From Allomuricauda sp. (GTDB lineage: Bacteria; Bacteroidota; Bacteroidia; Flavobacteriales; Flavobacteriaceae): a stretch of 64,000 nt of DNA. Below the pieces are notes generated by a model. It saw nothing but the letters and a program-made list of their open reading frames with translations. It was not told the origin of the DNA and ran no database searches. This document shows positions 18,494 through 26,837 of the stretch, piece by piece. The DNA is taken from positions 124,001 through 188,000 of the forward strand of contig NZ_JANQLX010000014.1 in the NCBI RefSeq assembly GCF_028280385.1. Reading direction: 5' to 3'. Position 1 is the stretch's first letter, and the number at the start of each line of letters is the position of its first letter. The position numbers and the translations under genes are program-made.

Positions 18494-19521
18494 CAATAAC
18501 TTTCCAGGTTCTCTGTCATTACAATATCAATGGGGAACAACCTTTTTTGCGGGATATCGGTATTGTAGAGCAAGTGCTCTGCAAGGGAACTGATACCGGT
18601 ATCACCCTGCAGTTTTGGGTTTTGGTTCAATAGGATATTGATATTCCCCTGCTGCAACTGAACCACATTTTTTGGAACAAGATCGTATCCTATGACCTTA
18701 ATTTTTGGATGTTTGTCGAGATAGTCGGATAGTAAATGGGTTTTGGAGGTGGTCACGTAAATTCCGGTGATGTTGGACAAGTCCGCATCCATATTTTCAA
18801 CTACGTCGTCCGATGAATAAGACACCGTATCAATTTTCAAACCAGGGAAATGCTCGTCAAAGTACGCCCTAAACCCTTTTTCTTTGGCATGCAGGTGAAC
18901 GGCATGATCCGTATCAACACCTAAATGTGCAACAAGAATTTTATTATGAGGGTCGCTTCCAATAAGATTGGCCATAAGCTGGGCAGCAAGTCTACCACTC
19001 TTTTGGTAGTCCTGCCCAACGAAAGTCATATAATCTATTTCTTCAATTGGGGTGTTGATCAATCCAATGGGAATATCTTTTGCTTCCGCATCTGAAAACA
19101 GCGTTTTTAATTCCTCGTAGTGGATAGGGGCCATTAAGATGGCATTGGGGTCCATTTCTATGGCTTGCGAGAACATTGACGCAAAACTCTCTTGGTTTTT
19201 ATGATAATGGAAATACTTAAGGATGATTCCAAATTGACCCCATTTTCTTTCCGCTTCCGCTATACCCTGCGCACATTGGTGCCAATAAATATCATGCTCA
19301 TTGTGAATGGGTATTACCACGGCTATCACCAAATTTTGGTTTCGTTTTAAGGAACGTGCAATCAGATTTGGGGTGTAATCCAATCGCTTCAAGACATCCT
19401 CTACTTTTTTTTGGGCTTTTTTGGACACCTTGCCTCTCTTGTTCACAACCCTGTCCACCGTTCCACGGGAGACTTGGGCAAGTTCAGCAATATCTTGGAG
19501 TGTGTATTTTTTAGGTGTCAT
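18490..19521 (-). CDS. LacI-family transcriptional regulator
   Basis: The 343-residue product has an N-terminal LacI helix-turn-helix and hinge region (YTLQDIAELAQVSRGTVDRV, residues 6-25, then the hinge around RLDYTPNLIARSLK). A periplasmic-binding-protein-like sensor domain follows and probably binds a sugar (VVIPIHNEHDIYWHQCAQG, MAPIHYEEL, VIGYDLVPKNVVQLQQG). The recognition helix reads TVDRVVN instead of the more common TVSRVLN. It is divergent from a sugar-uptake and degradation operon and very likely represses it, with the sugar as inducer. Its 3' end overlaps the convergent DDAH-like gene by 4 bases. Confidence 0.93.
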   Translation of the reverse strand: MTPKKYTLQDIAELAQVSRGTVDRVVNKRGKVSKKAQKKVEDVLKRLDYTPNLIARSLKRNQNLVIAVVIPIHNEHDIYWHQCAQGIAEAERKWGQFGIILKYFHYHKNQESFASMFSQAIEMDPNAILMAPIHYEELKTLFSDAEAKDIPIGLINTPIEEIDYMTFVGQDYQKSGRLAAQLMANLIGSDPHNKILVAHLGVDTDHAVHLHAKEKGFRAYFDEHFPGLKIDTVSYSSDDVVENMDADLSNITGIYVTTSKTHLLSDYLDKHPKIKVIGYDLVPKNVVQLQQGNINILLNQNPKLQGDTGISSLAEHLLYNTDIPQKRLFPIDIVMTENLESYC

Positions 19522-19555
19522 AAACAGTTCTCGGCTTGGAATCCATTGGTTGTTG

Positions 19556-19563
19556 CAAATTTA
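19556..19563 (-). promoter_or_regulatory. promoter -7 box of the LacI-type gene
   Basis: On the minus strand this reads TAAATTTG, an exact TAnnTTTG match, 34 bases upstream of the regulator start. Confidence 0.5.
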
Positions 19564-19690
19564 TAACCTTACTCCCCTTAATTCTAACGTGCGGCTTCCC
19601 GAATGGAATCATTAAAACTAATAGTTCATAAAACAACGGAGTTATTAAAAATAATTTAATCAAAACACAAAAATAATGATAATATCATAA

Positions 19691-19706
19691 ATGTGCTCGT
19701 GAACAT
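19691..19706 (+). promoter_or_regulatory. candidate LacI-family operator
   Basis: ATGTGCTCGTGAACAT is an imperfect palindrome (12 of 16 positions symmetric) with the central CG step typical of LacI-family operators. It lies between the divergent repressor gene and the symporter gene, ending 22 bases before the -7 box at 19729, so a bound repressor would cover the -33 region. Confidence 0.6.
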
Positions 19707-19728
19707 TTTTAAATATGTTTAAATATTT

Positions 19729-19736
19729 TAGTTTTG
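19729..19736 (+). promoter_or_regulatory. promoter -7 box of the sugar operon
   Basis: TAGTTTTG matches TAnnTTTG. A T-rich -33 candidate (TTTT at 19706-19709) lies 19 bases upstream and touches the candidate operator. Confidence 0.55.
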
Positions 19737-19809
19737 CTTTGTTTGATGATCAACATTTTGGGGCCAAAGGTGCCAAATGTTCCTGTTAGACGGTTTAATC
19801 ATAGGAAGT

Positions 19810-21636
19810 ATGGAAATTTCAAATGTTGACATTGCCATTGTTGGTGCTTACGTCATTGGTGTTCTGGCCCTTGGTTTTTATCTGTCCAAAAAATCTTCCA
19901 AAAACCTAGAATCCTATTTTTTGGGCGGCAACCAATTGCCCTGGTATTATTTGGGATTGAGCAATGCCTCCGGGATGTTCGATATTTCCGGAACCATGTG
20001 GACAGTGGGCATCTTGTTTGTCTATGGCTTAAAAAGTGCCTGGCTACCTTGGCTTTGGCCCGTATGGAACCAGGTGTTCATCTTTGTCTATTTGGCCATT
20101 TGGATGCGGAGGTCCAATGTAATGACTGGAGCTGAGTGGATAACTTTCCGGTTTGGCGATGGTAAAGGAGCCAAATTGTCCCATATCATCATTGTCATCT
20201 TTGCAGTGATCAGTGTCCTTGGATTTATCGCCTATTTTTTTGAGGGCATTGGTAAGTATTGTACTTCCATTTTACCATGGGACCTTGGCTTCGACTTTTT
20301 TGGATATTATGTTTCCTCGTCCAAAAGTTACGCACTCCTGGTTTGCGGACTCACTTCTTTATATACTGTAAAAGGTGGGATGCACAGCGTGGTGGCTACG
20401 GAAGTCATGCAATTTGTGATCATGACCATTGCCTGCGTGGGAGTGGGTGTAGTGGCTTACAATATGGTGGATGCCGGTCAGATTGATGCTGTTGTACCTG
20501 AAGGCTGGAAAGACCTTTGGTTCAATTGGCAACTCAATCTGGATTGGAGCAATTCTGCATTTCCACAGGTGAACAACAAAATTGAAAGTGACGGTTTTGA
20601 CTTATTTGGGATACTGTTCGTGCTTATGGTCCTAAAAGGAATTTTGGCCTCTGTTGCAGGACCTGTGCCCAGTTATGATATGCAACGGATATTGGCAACA
20701 CGTAGTACCGCAGAAGCTGCAAAAATGAGCTTTCTGACCATCTGTGTACTTTATATTCCAAGATATTTTATGATTGTCGGGTTTGCTGTATTGTCCCTTG
20801 TGTATTTGGGTCCAGAACTTGCAGCAATGGGCGGCAACATCGATTTTGAACAGGTACTTCCCTTGGCAATCAACAAATTCTTGCCCGTTGGCCTCAAGGG
20901 CTTGATGCTGGCAGGATTTTTAGCTGCGTTCATGGGTACTTTTGCGGCCTTTGTCAATGCTGCCCCGGCCTATATTGTAAATGACATCTACAAAAAGTAC
21001 ATCAATCCGGGGGCACCGGACAAACGCCTGGTAAACCTTAGCATCCTATCCTCTTTGCTCATGGTGATAGTGGGAATCATCTTCGGATTGAATGCGGGTT
21101 CGTTAAACGAACTCATATTATGGTTGAGCTCAGCCCTGTATGGTGGATATGTGGCTGCCAACGTGCTCAAATGGGTATGGTGGCGATTTACTGGTAATGG
21201 TTATTTCTGGGGCATGTTGTTTGGATTGATCGCTTCGACCATAAAACTTTTCTTCTTCCCGCAGTATGTGGACATCTTCGTATTCCCGATCATATTCCTG
21301 TTTTCCTTCCTGGGATGCATTATTGGCACCTATATGGAGCCATTGCCCAACAGGGAAAAAGTAAAACAGTTTTATAAACAAACCAGACCTTGGGGAATTT
21401 GGGGACCCATCAAAAAAGAGGTAATGGCAGAAGACCCCTCTTTTGTTCCCAATCCGGATTTTAAAAGGGATACGGCCAATGTTGTTATTGGGATTGTTTG
21501 GCAGATGGCACAGGTGGTCTTACCTATCTATTTTATGCTTCGGGAGAATACCCAAATGGTCATTTGGTCCGCCGTATTGATCCTGACCAGTTATCTGCTC
21601 AAAAAACATTGGTGGGATAACCTGAAAAAGGTATAG
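19810..21636 (+). CDS. sodium/solute symporter (SSS family), probable sugar transporter
   Basis: The product is an inner-membrane protein with about 13-14 hydrophobic segments along 608 residues. It shows the SSS N-terminal pattern GFYLSKKSSKNLESYFLGGN followed by LPWYYLGLSNASGMFDISGT, the sodium-site region of the SGLT-like fold, and a conserved middle (LAGFLAAFMGTFAAFVNAAP). I start at the ATG at 19810 (MEISNVDIAIVG); the ATG at 19777 would add 11 residues. It is first in an operon with carbohydrate-active genes, so it probably imports the sugar they release. The LacI-type repressor is divergent. Substrate unknown. Confidence 0.92.
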   Translation: MEISNVDIAIVGAYVIGVLALGFYLSKKSSKNLESYFLGGNQLPWYYLGLSNASGMFDISGTMWTVGILFVYGLKSAWLPWLWPVWNQVFIFVYLAIWMRRSNVMTGAEWITFRFGDGKGAKLSHIIIVIFAVISVLGFIAYFFEGIGKYCTSILPWDLGFDFFGYYVSSSKSYALLVCGLTSLYTVKGGMHSVVATEVMQFVIMTIACVGVGVVAYNMVDAGQIDAVVPEGWKDLWFNWQLNLDWSNSAFPQVNNKIESDGFDLFGILFVLMVLKGILASVAGPVPSYDMQRILATRSTAEAAKMSFLTICVLYIPRYFMIVGFAVLSLVYLGPELAAMGGNIDFEQVLPLAINKFLPVGLKGLMLAGFLAAFMGTFAAFVNAAPAYIVNDIYKKYINPGAPDKRLVNLSILSSLLMVIVGIIFGLNAGSLNELILWLSSALYGGYVAANVLKWVWWRFTGNGYFWGMLFGLIASTIKLFFFPQYVDIFVFPIIFLFSFLGCIIGTYMEPLPNREKVKQFYKQTRPWGIWGPIKKEVMAEDPSFVPNPDFKRDTANVVIGIVWQMAQVVLPIYFMLRENTQMVIWSAVLILTSYLLKKHWWDNLKKV

Positions 21637-21639
21637 GCA

Positions 21640-22599
21640 ATGAATACTAGCTTAATGATCAGCGGAACGTTTCTGGATGAAATCAGCCATGATATCCCAC
21701 ATCAAAATTGGGGCAAAAAAGAGTGGAGAAACGATTTCATGCACATGAAGCAAATGGGAATAGATACCGTTGTTCTTATTCGTTCCGGATATGAAAAGTT
21801 CTTGACGTATCCATCTAAATATCTCATGGATACCCAGGGTTGTTTTCGCCCGCCCGTGGATTTGGTCCAACAGTTCTTGGAGCTTTCCGATGAATTTGGG
21901 ATGCAATTTTACTTTGGTACCTATGACAGTGGCGCCTATTGGAAAACTGGGGACATGTCCCTAGAGCTCGACTGCAACCTAAGGGTGATAGAGGAGGCCT
22001 ACCAGACCTATGGCCACCACAAGAGTTTCCAGGGGTGGTACTTAAGCTTGGAACTAAGCCGGAAAACCAAAGGGGCCGTGAATACCATTGCAAGGTTGGG
22101 GAAGCATTGTAAGGAGGTCAGCAATGGACTTCCGGTGTTTATATCACCATGGATAGATGGAAAAAAGGCCATTATGACTTCGGAAGGTGTTCTTACCAAA
22201 CCCAATGCGGTGACCTTGGAACAGCATCAAAAAGAATGGGATGGGATTTTTGATGGCATTAAGGGTGCCATTGATGTGGTCGCCTTTCAGGATGGGCATG
22301 TGGATTATGAGGATTTGGAAGAATATTTGGTGATTAACAAGTCTTTGGCGGATAAATATGGCATACAGTCCTGGACCAATGTTGAATCTTTTGACCGCGA
22401 CATGCCCATAAAGTTTTTGCCCATCAAATTTGAAAAACTATTGCTCAAATTGGAAGCTGCCCGACGCGCTGGTTGCGAAAAAGCAATTACATTCGAATTT
22501 TCCCATTTTATGAGCCCCCAATCCGCATATCCCCAAGCTGGACATTTGTACAATCGATATATGGAACATTTTGGTATACCAACAATAGCCCCTAAATAA
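21640..22599 (+). CDS. DUF4434 domain protein, putative glycoside hydrolase-like
   Basis: The 319-residue product matches the DUF4434 type, a TIM-barrel domain seen mainly in Bacteroidota carbohydrate loci. Recognisable are the opening MISGTFLDEISHDIPHQNWG, the MKQMGIDTVVLIRSGYEKFL strand-helix and the SFQGWYLSLEL segment, which carries an acidic residue at a strand end as in glycosidases. The C-terminal ITFEFSHFMSPQSAYPQA is also typical. No signal peptide is seen, so it is probably cytoplasmic. It starts 3 bases after the symporter stop, hence same operon. Activity is not established for the family to my knowledge. Confidence 0.8.
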   Translation: MNTSLMISGTFLDEISHDIPHQNWGKKEWRNDFMHMKQMGIDTVVLIRSGYEKFLTYPSKYLMDTQGCFRPPVDLVQQFLELSDEFGMQFYFGTYDSGAYWKTGDMSLELDCNLRVIEEAYQTYGHHKSFQGWYLSLELSRKTKGAVNTIARLGKHCKEVSNGLPVFISPWIDGKKAIMTSEGVLTKPNAVTLEQHQKEWDGIFDGIKGAIDVVAFQDGHVDYEDLEEYLVINKSLADKYGIQSWTNVESFDRDMPIKFLPIKFEKLLLKLEAARRAGCEKAITFEFSHFMSPQSAYPQAGHLYNRYMEHFGIPTIAPK

Positions 22600-22606
22600 A
22601 ACCCAG

Positions 22607-23767
22607 TTGAAGAAGTACGCCCAATTATACAAAACAGAATTGCTCACGGAAGTTATCCCGTTCTGGGAGAAGTATTCCAGGGACGAGGAGTTTGGAGGCT
22701 ACTTTACGTGTCTTACCCCAGAGGGCAAAGTGTACGATACGGATAAATTTATGTGGTTGCAGGCCCGGCAGGTTTGGATGTTCTCCAAATTGTACAACAC
22801 GCTGGAAGCCAAACAGGAATGGAGGGAAATGGCCAAAACGGGACTCGATTTTCTAGAAAAACACGGGAGGGATGAAAAAGGGAATTGGTATTTTTCCTTG
22901 GACCGAAAAGGAGATCCCCTGGTTCAGCCGTACAACATTTTTTCAGATTGTTTCGCGGCCATGGCTTTTGGGGAGTACTACAAATTGGATGGGAATGGAA
23001 AGTACGCCCAAATTGCAACCGACACTCTTGAAAACATATTGTCAAGACAGCATAACCCCAAAGGAATTTACAATAAAAAGTACCCCGGTACCCGGGAACT
23101 TCAGGATTTTGCCCTGCCCATGATTCTCTGCAACCTATCGCTGGAAATGGAACATATTTTAGGCAATACAAAGGTGGACCAACTGACCGATTCCATAGTG
23201 GATTTGATTCTCAACCAGTTTTATGATGCCCACAGCGGATTGGTTTATGAAAATATTGCAAAGGATGGCACCCTTGTGGACAGCTTTGAAGGTAGATTGA
23301 TCAATCCCGGTCACGCCATTGAAGCCATGTGGTTTATAATGAACCTTGGTATTCGAAAAAATGACAATACGCTCGTGGCCAAAGCCGAGCATATCATGTA
23401 CCAACAACTGGAAAATGGGTGGGACAAGGAGCACGGGGGAATCTTTTATTTTTTGGATGCCAAGGGGCATCCCCCGGAAAAGTTGGAATGGGATCAAAAA
23501 TTATGGTGGGTACATTTGGAGACCCTCGTAGCCTTGGCCAAAACATACGCCCATAACCAAAGTCATCAGGCACAGAAGTGGTTTGTAAAAGTGCATGAAT
23601 ATGCCTGGAACCATTTTAGGGATAACGAACATGGCGGGGAATGGTACGGCTACCTTAACCGTGCAGGAAGACCCTTTTTGCACCTAAAAGGAGGGAAGTG
23701 GAAAGGCTGTTTTCACGTACCACGGGCATTGCTGGAAATCGCTAAAACCCTTGAATATATTCCGTAA
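22607..23767 (+). CDS. AGE-family sugar 2-epimerase
   Basis: The 386-residue product is an (alpha/alpha)6-barrel protein of the N-acylglucosamine 2-epimerase family, which also includes cellobiose 2-epimerases and aldose-ketose isomerases. Family blocks are VIPFWEKYSRDEEFGGYFTC, FMWLQARQVWMFSKLYN, INPGHAIEAMWFIMN, EHGGIFYFLDAKG, KLWWVHLETLVALAKTY and EHGGEWYGYLNRAG, with the conserved histidines present. The start is a TTG at 22607: an in-frame stop lies just upstream, and no ATG occurs before the conserved N-terminal helix. It is in the operon behind the DUF4434 gene. Exact substrate unknown. Confidence 0.87.
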   Translation: MKKYAQLYKTELLTEVIPFWEKYSRDEEFGGYFTCLTPEGKVYDTDKFMWLQARQVWMFSKLYNTLEAKQEWREMAKTGLDFLEKHGRDEKGNWYFSLDRKGDPLVQPYNIFSDCFAAMAFGEYYKLDGNGKYAQIATDTLENILSRQHNPKGIYNKKYPGTRELQDFALPMILCNLSLEMEHILGNTKVDQLTDSIVDLILNQFYDAHSGLVYENIAKDGTLVDSFEGRLINPGHAIEAMWFIMNLGIRKNDNTLVAKAEHIMYQQLENGWDKEHGGIFYFLDAKGHPPEKLEWDQKLWWVHLETLVALAKTYAHNQSHQAQKWFVKVHEYAWNHFRDNEHGGEWYGYLNRAGRPFLHLKGGKWKGCFHVPRALLEIAKTLEYIP

Positions 23768-23777
23768 TTTAATAGGT

Positions 23778-24875
23778 ATGGGGAAGGGCATTACATTTAT
23801 TTGGCTATTGCTAGTTTTATCTACGGTACAAAACACCTATGCCCAAACCGGAAAAGGGGTTTGGCTAACCGATGTGGCCAGCAAGGCCTTGGACACTCCC
23901 CAAGGGATACGCGAAGCAGTTCTTCGGTGCAAGGCAATAGGATTGGAACACATTTACGTGGTGGTCTGGAATAGGGGGTATACGCTGTATCCCAGCGCAA
24001 TTATGGAGCAAAGATTTGGAACCAAGGTCGCACCGAGGTTTTCAAAATTCGATATGCTGTCCACCTTGATCCAAGAAGCCCATCAAGAGGGTTTAAAGGT
24101 GCATGCATGGTTTGAGTTTGGATTTTCCTCCAGCTACCAGGAAGAAGATGGGGGGCATATCTTGCTGAAACAACCCAGCTGGAAAGCTTTGGACAATCAG
24201 GGGAAATTGGTGAGCAAAAACGGTTTTCAATGGATGAATGCCTTTTTGCCCGAAGTCCAGGAGTTTTTACTTTCCCTGATTGTGGAAGTGGTTGAAAACT
24301 ATGATATTGATGGTATTCAAGGCGATGACAGATTGCCTGCAAATCCATCCACTGCGGGTTATGACCCCTTTACAGTAGAGCTTTATAAAAAAGAGCATAA
24401 CGATCAATTGCCACCAAAAGATTATAGAGATAGTACTTGGGTGGATTGGCGTGCCAAAAAGCTCAACCTATTTGCCCAAAAGGTATTTGAAACCGTCAAA
24501 ACGGTTAAACCTGAAGTGGAGGTGACCATGGCGCCCAGTATTTTTCCATGGAGCAAGGAGGAATACTTGCAGGACTGGCCAACCTGGGTTGCAAAGGGTT
24601 GGGTGGATCAAATTATCCCTCAAGTATATCGATATGACATTCAGGCGTATACCACTACCTTAAAAACCAATCTTGGGTTTATGCCTAAAGGCAAGGAGCA
24701 TTTATTTGTGCCCGGGGTTTTGTTGAAAGTAGACGATTACTTGCCGTCCGAATCGTTCCTTGAAGCCATGATAGGGGCCAACCGAGAATTGGGGCTTGAA
24801 GGTGAGGTGTTTTTCTTTTATGAGGGACTAAAGGGCCGCGAAGAGTTTTTCAGTAAAAAATATTCCAAAATGTGA
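23778..24875 (+). CDS. exported GHL10 (DUF187-type) glycoside hydrolase-like protein
   Basis: The 365-residue product starts MGKGITFIWLLLVLSTVQNT with AQ at the cleavage site, a Sec signal peptide, so it acts in the periplasm or outside. The mature part is a TIM barrel of the GHL10 type: GVWLTDVASKALDTPQGIRE, VVVWNRGYTLYPS, EGLKVHAWFEFGF, and the acidic strand end YDIDGIQGDDR, whose Asp residues fit the catalytic region. WVDQIIPQVYRYD is a further family block. I prefer the ATG at 23778; an upstream TTG at 23751 would overlap the epimerase and extend the signal peptide. It is cotranscribed with its neighbours. Confidence 0.85.
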   Translation: MGKGITFIWLLLVLSTVQNTYAQTGKGVWLTDVASKALDTPQGIREAVLRCKAIGLEHIYVVVWNRGYTLYPSAIMEQRFGTKVAPRFSKFDMLSTLIQEAHQEGLKVHAWFEFGFSSSYQEEDGGHILLKQPSWKALDNQGKLVSKNGFQWMNAFLPEVQEFLLSLIVEVVENYDIDGIQGDDRLPANPSTAGYDPFTVELYKKEHNDQLPPKDYRDSTWVDWRAKKLNLFAQKVFETVKTVKPEVEVTMAPSIFPWSKEEYLQDWPTWVAKGWVDQIIPQVYRYDIQAYTTTLKTNLGFMPKGKEHLFVPGVLLKVDDYLPSESFLEAMIGANRELGLEGEVFFFYEGLKGREEFFSKKYSKM

Positions 24876-24881
24876 ACACAG

Positions 24882-26720
24882 ATGGGAAGAAAAATAGTTT
24901 TATGGTTGTTTTGCTTAGGATTTAACCTAAGCTTGGCACAACAGCAAGTTGATGTTTTGATCGTTGGGGGCGGTGCCGGTGGAACCGCAGCCGGAATCCA
25001 AGCCGCGCGTATGGGTGCCAGGGTACAGCTAATTGAAAAAACACAATGGTTGGGTGGAATGTTGACCTCAGCAGGGGTTTCTGCTATAGATGGCAACCAC
25101 AACCTACCTTCCGGCATTTGGGGGGAGTTTAGACAAAAGCTCTATGATCATTATGGGGGACCCAAGGCAGTGGCCACAGGCTGGGTAAGCCATACCCTGT
25201 TTGAACCATCCGTTGGAAAGGACATTTTGACGAAAATGGCCCATGTGGACGGATTGGATATCCGTTATGGGGCCGCCTTCAAAGATATTACCCAGGAAGC
25301 TGGTAAATGGACGGTGAAGTATGTCCAAAACGGAAAACAAAAATGGACAGAGGCTACAGTACTTATTGATGCCACTGAAACGGGGGAATTGTTGCCCTTG
25401 GTGGGAGTGGAATTCAGATTGGGCATGGATTCCAAAGCCGACACCGGAGAAAAAGAAGCACCTGAACATGCCAATTCCATCGTACAGGATTTGACCTATG
25501 TGGCCATTTTGGAAGATGTTGGCCCATCAAAAAATAGGAGGGGCCTAGTGAAAAAACCCAAGGGATATGACCCAAAAGCATATGCCTGTGCCTGTAAGCG
25601 CGAAGATGGGGAAATGTTCGGGGCGGTTTCTGGCTGTGAACAAATGCTGAATTACGCCAAGCTCCCAAATGGGAAATACATGATCAACTGGCCCAATTGT
25701 GGAAATGACTTTTATCTTAACTGGCCGGAGCTTTCCCCAACGGAGAAAGAGGATAAATTGAAAGAGGCCAAATTGTTCACCCAGGGCTTTGTCCACTATA
25801 TCCAAAATGAGCTTGGATTCCGAAACTTGCGGTTGGCCAATGAGTTTCCCACCAAGGATGGGTACCCCATGATTCCGTACCATAGAGAGGGAAGAAGGGC
25901 CAAAGGGAAATCTTTTTTGGTGGTGGACCATCTGGAACACCCGTATGACTATAATTTGTACCGCACAGGGATAGCGGTTGGAGATTATCCAATAGACCAT
26001 CACCATGATAAAAACCCGGATGCTCCTGAAATTGATTTCATTAATATAAAAGTGCCAAGCTATTCTGTTCCCATGGGAAGTTTGATTCCTGGGAAAGTGG
26101 ATAATTTCTTGGTGGCGGACAAAAACATAAGTGTCTCCAACATTGTAAACGGGACCACCAGATTACAGCCGGTCGTACTGGGAATAGGGCAGGCAGCAGG
26201 GGCTATCGCGGCCCAGGCAATTAAAGATAACACCACAACGTCAGAGGTCTCCATCAGACGTGTACAGCAACAGTTATTGGAGTCCAATGCCTATTTGATG
26301 CCCTTTATGGATGTTCCGGTTAGCGATGTGGCTTTTTCTTCCATCCAACGGATGGGTGTTTCAGGGGTGCTCAAGGGTTTTGGTGTCCCGTATAAATGGG
26401 CCAACCAGACCTGGTTTTATCAGGAAAGATTGGTCCCGGAATATGAATTAAAGACCGGACTGCTACCGTTTTATCCAAAACTTAATACTATGCCGGCCTC
26501 CGGCGGCCCTGCAACTCCTAAATTTTTACTGGAGATTCTTAAACTTCTCAACCAAGAAAAATCTTTACAGGATGTGAGGTCGGTATGGCAAAGACTGGGC
26601 ATGCCGGATGAATTAGCGATTGACCAACCCTTGGATAGGAGGACGGTGAGCATGCTTGTTGATCAAATCATCCGGCCATTTGACATTGCTGTTGATTTTC
26701 AGGGAGACCTTTCAAATTGA
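24882..26720 (+). CDS. exported FAD-dependent oxidoreductase
   Basis: The 612-residue product starts with a signal peptide (MGRKIVLWLFCLGFNLSLAQ), so the enzyme is extracytoplasmic. Residues about 24-50 carry the FAD dinucleotide fold VDVLIVGGGAGGTAAGIQAA, and later blocks (VLIDATETGELLPLVGVEFR, RLQPVVLGIGQAAGAIAAQA) are those of the FAD_oxidored group often found in carbohydrate loci. The C-terminal 120 residues (VSDVAFSSIQRMGVSGVLKG onwards) form an extra module that I cannot name. It is last in the operon, 6 bases after the GHL10 gene. It could oxidise a released sugar; the reaction is unknown. Confidence 0.85.
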   Translation: MGRKIVLWLFCLGFNLSLAQQQVDVLIVGGGAGGTAAGIQAARMGARVQLIEKTQWLGGMLTSAGVSAIDGNHNLPSGIWGEFRQKLYDHYGGPKAVATGWVSHTLFEPSVGKDILTKMAHVDGLDIRYGAAFKDITQEAGKWTVKYVQNGKQKWTEATVLIDATETGELLPLVGVEFRLGMDSKADTGEKEAPEHANSIVQDLTYVAILEDVGPSKNRRGLVKKPKGYDPKAYACACKREDGEMFGAVSGCEQMLNYAKLPNGKYMINWPNCGNDFYLNWPELSPTEKEDKLKEAKLFTQGFVHYIQNELGFRNLRLANEFPTKDGYPMIPYHREGRRAKGKSFLVVDHLEHPYDYNLYRTGIAVGDYPIDHHHDKNPDAPEIDFINIKVPSYSVPMGSLIPGKVDNFLVADKNISVSNIVNGTTRLQPVVLGIGQAAGAIAAQAIKDNTTTSEVSIRRVQQQLLESNAYLMPFMDVPVSDVAFSSIQRMGVSGVLKGFGVPYKWANQTWFYQERLVPEYELKTGLLPFYPKLNTMPASGGPATPKFLLEILKLLNQEKSLQDVRSVWQRLGMPDELAIDQPLDRRTVSMLVDQIIRPFDIAVDFQGDLSN

Positions 26721-26787
26721 CCAAAAAAAATAGAATTTTAACTCAATTTATTTACTTCTGGCCTTAGGTAGAATTTGACTAAGATGA

Positions 26788-26795
26788 TATATTTG
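26788..26795 (+). promoter_or_regulatory. ctlX promoter, -7 box
   Basis: TATATTTG matches TAnnTTTG and lies 42 bases before the ctlX start. Confidence 0.5.
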
Positions 26796-26837
26796 CGCAC
26801 GCGAATTTTAGTACGTAAATCAAGTTAAAATTTGGGG

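Noticed and set aside
24914..24931. Palindrome CTTAGGATTTAACCTAAG in the FAD oxidoreductase signal peptide, sharing 16 bases with the inverted repeat at 32500-32517
   Set aside because: One copy is inside coding sequence, and a single 16-base match in a window of this size can arise by chance, so I do not claim a shared operator.
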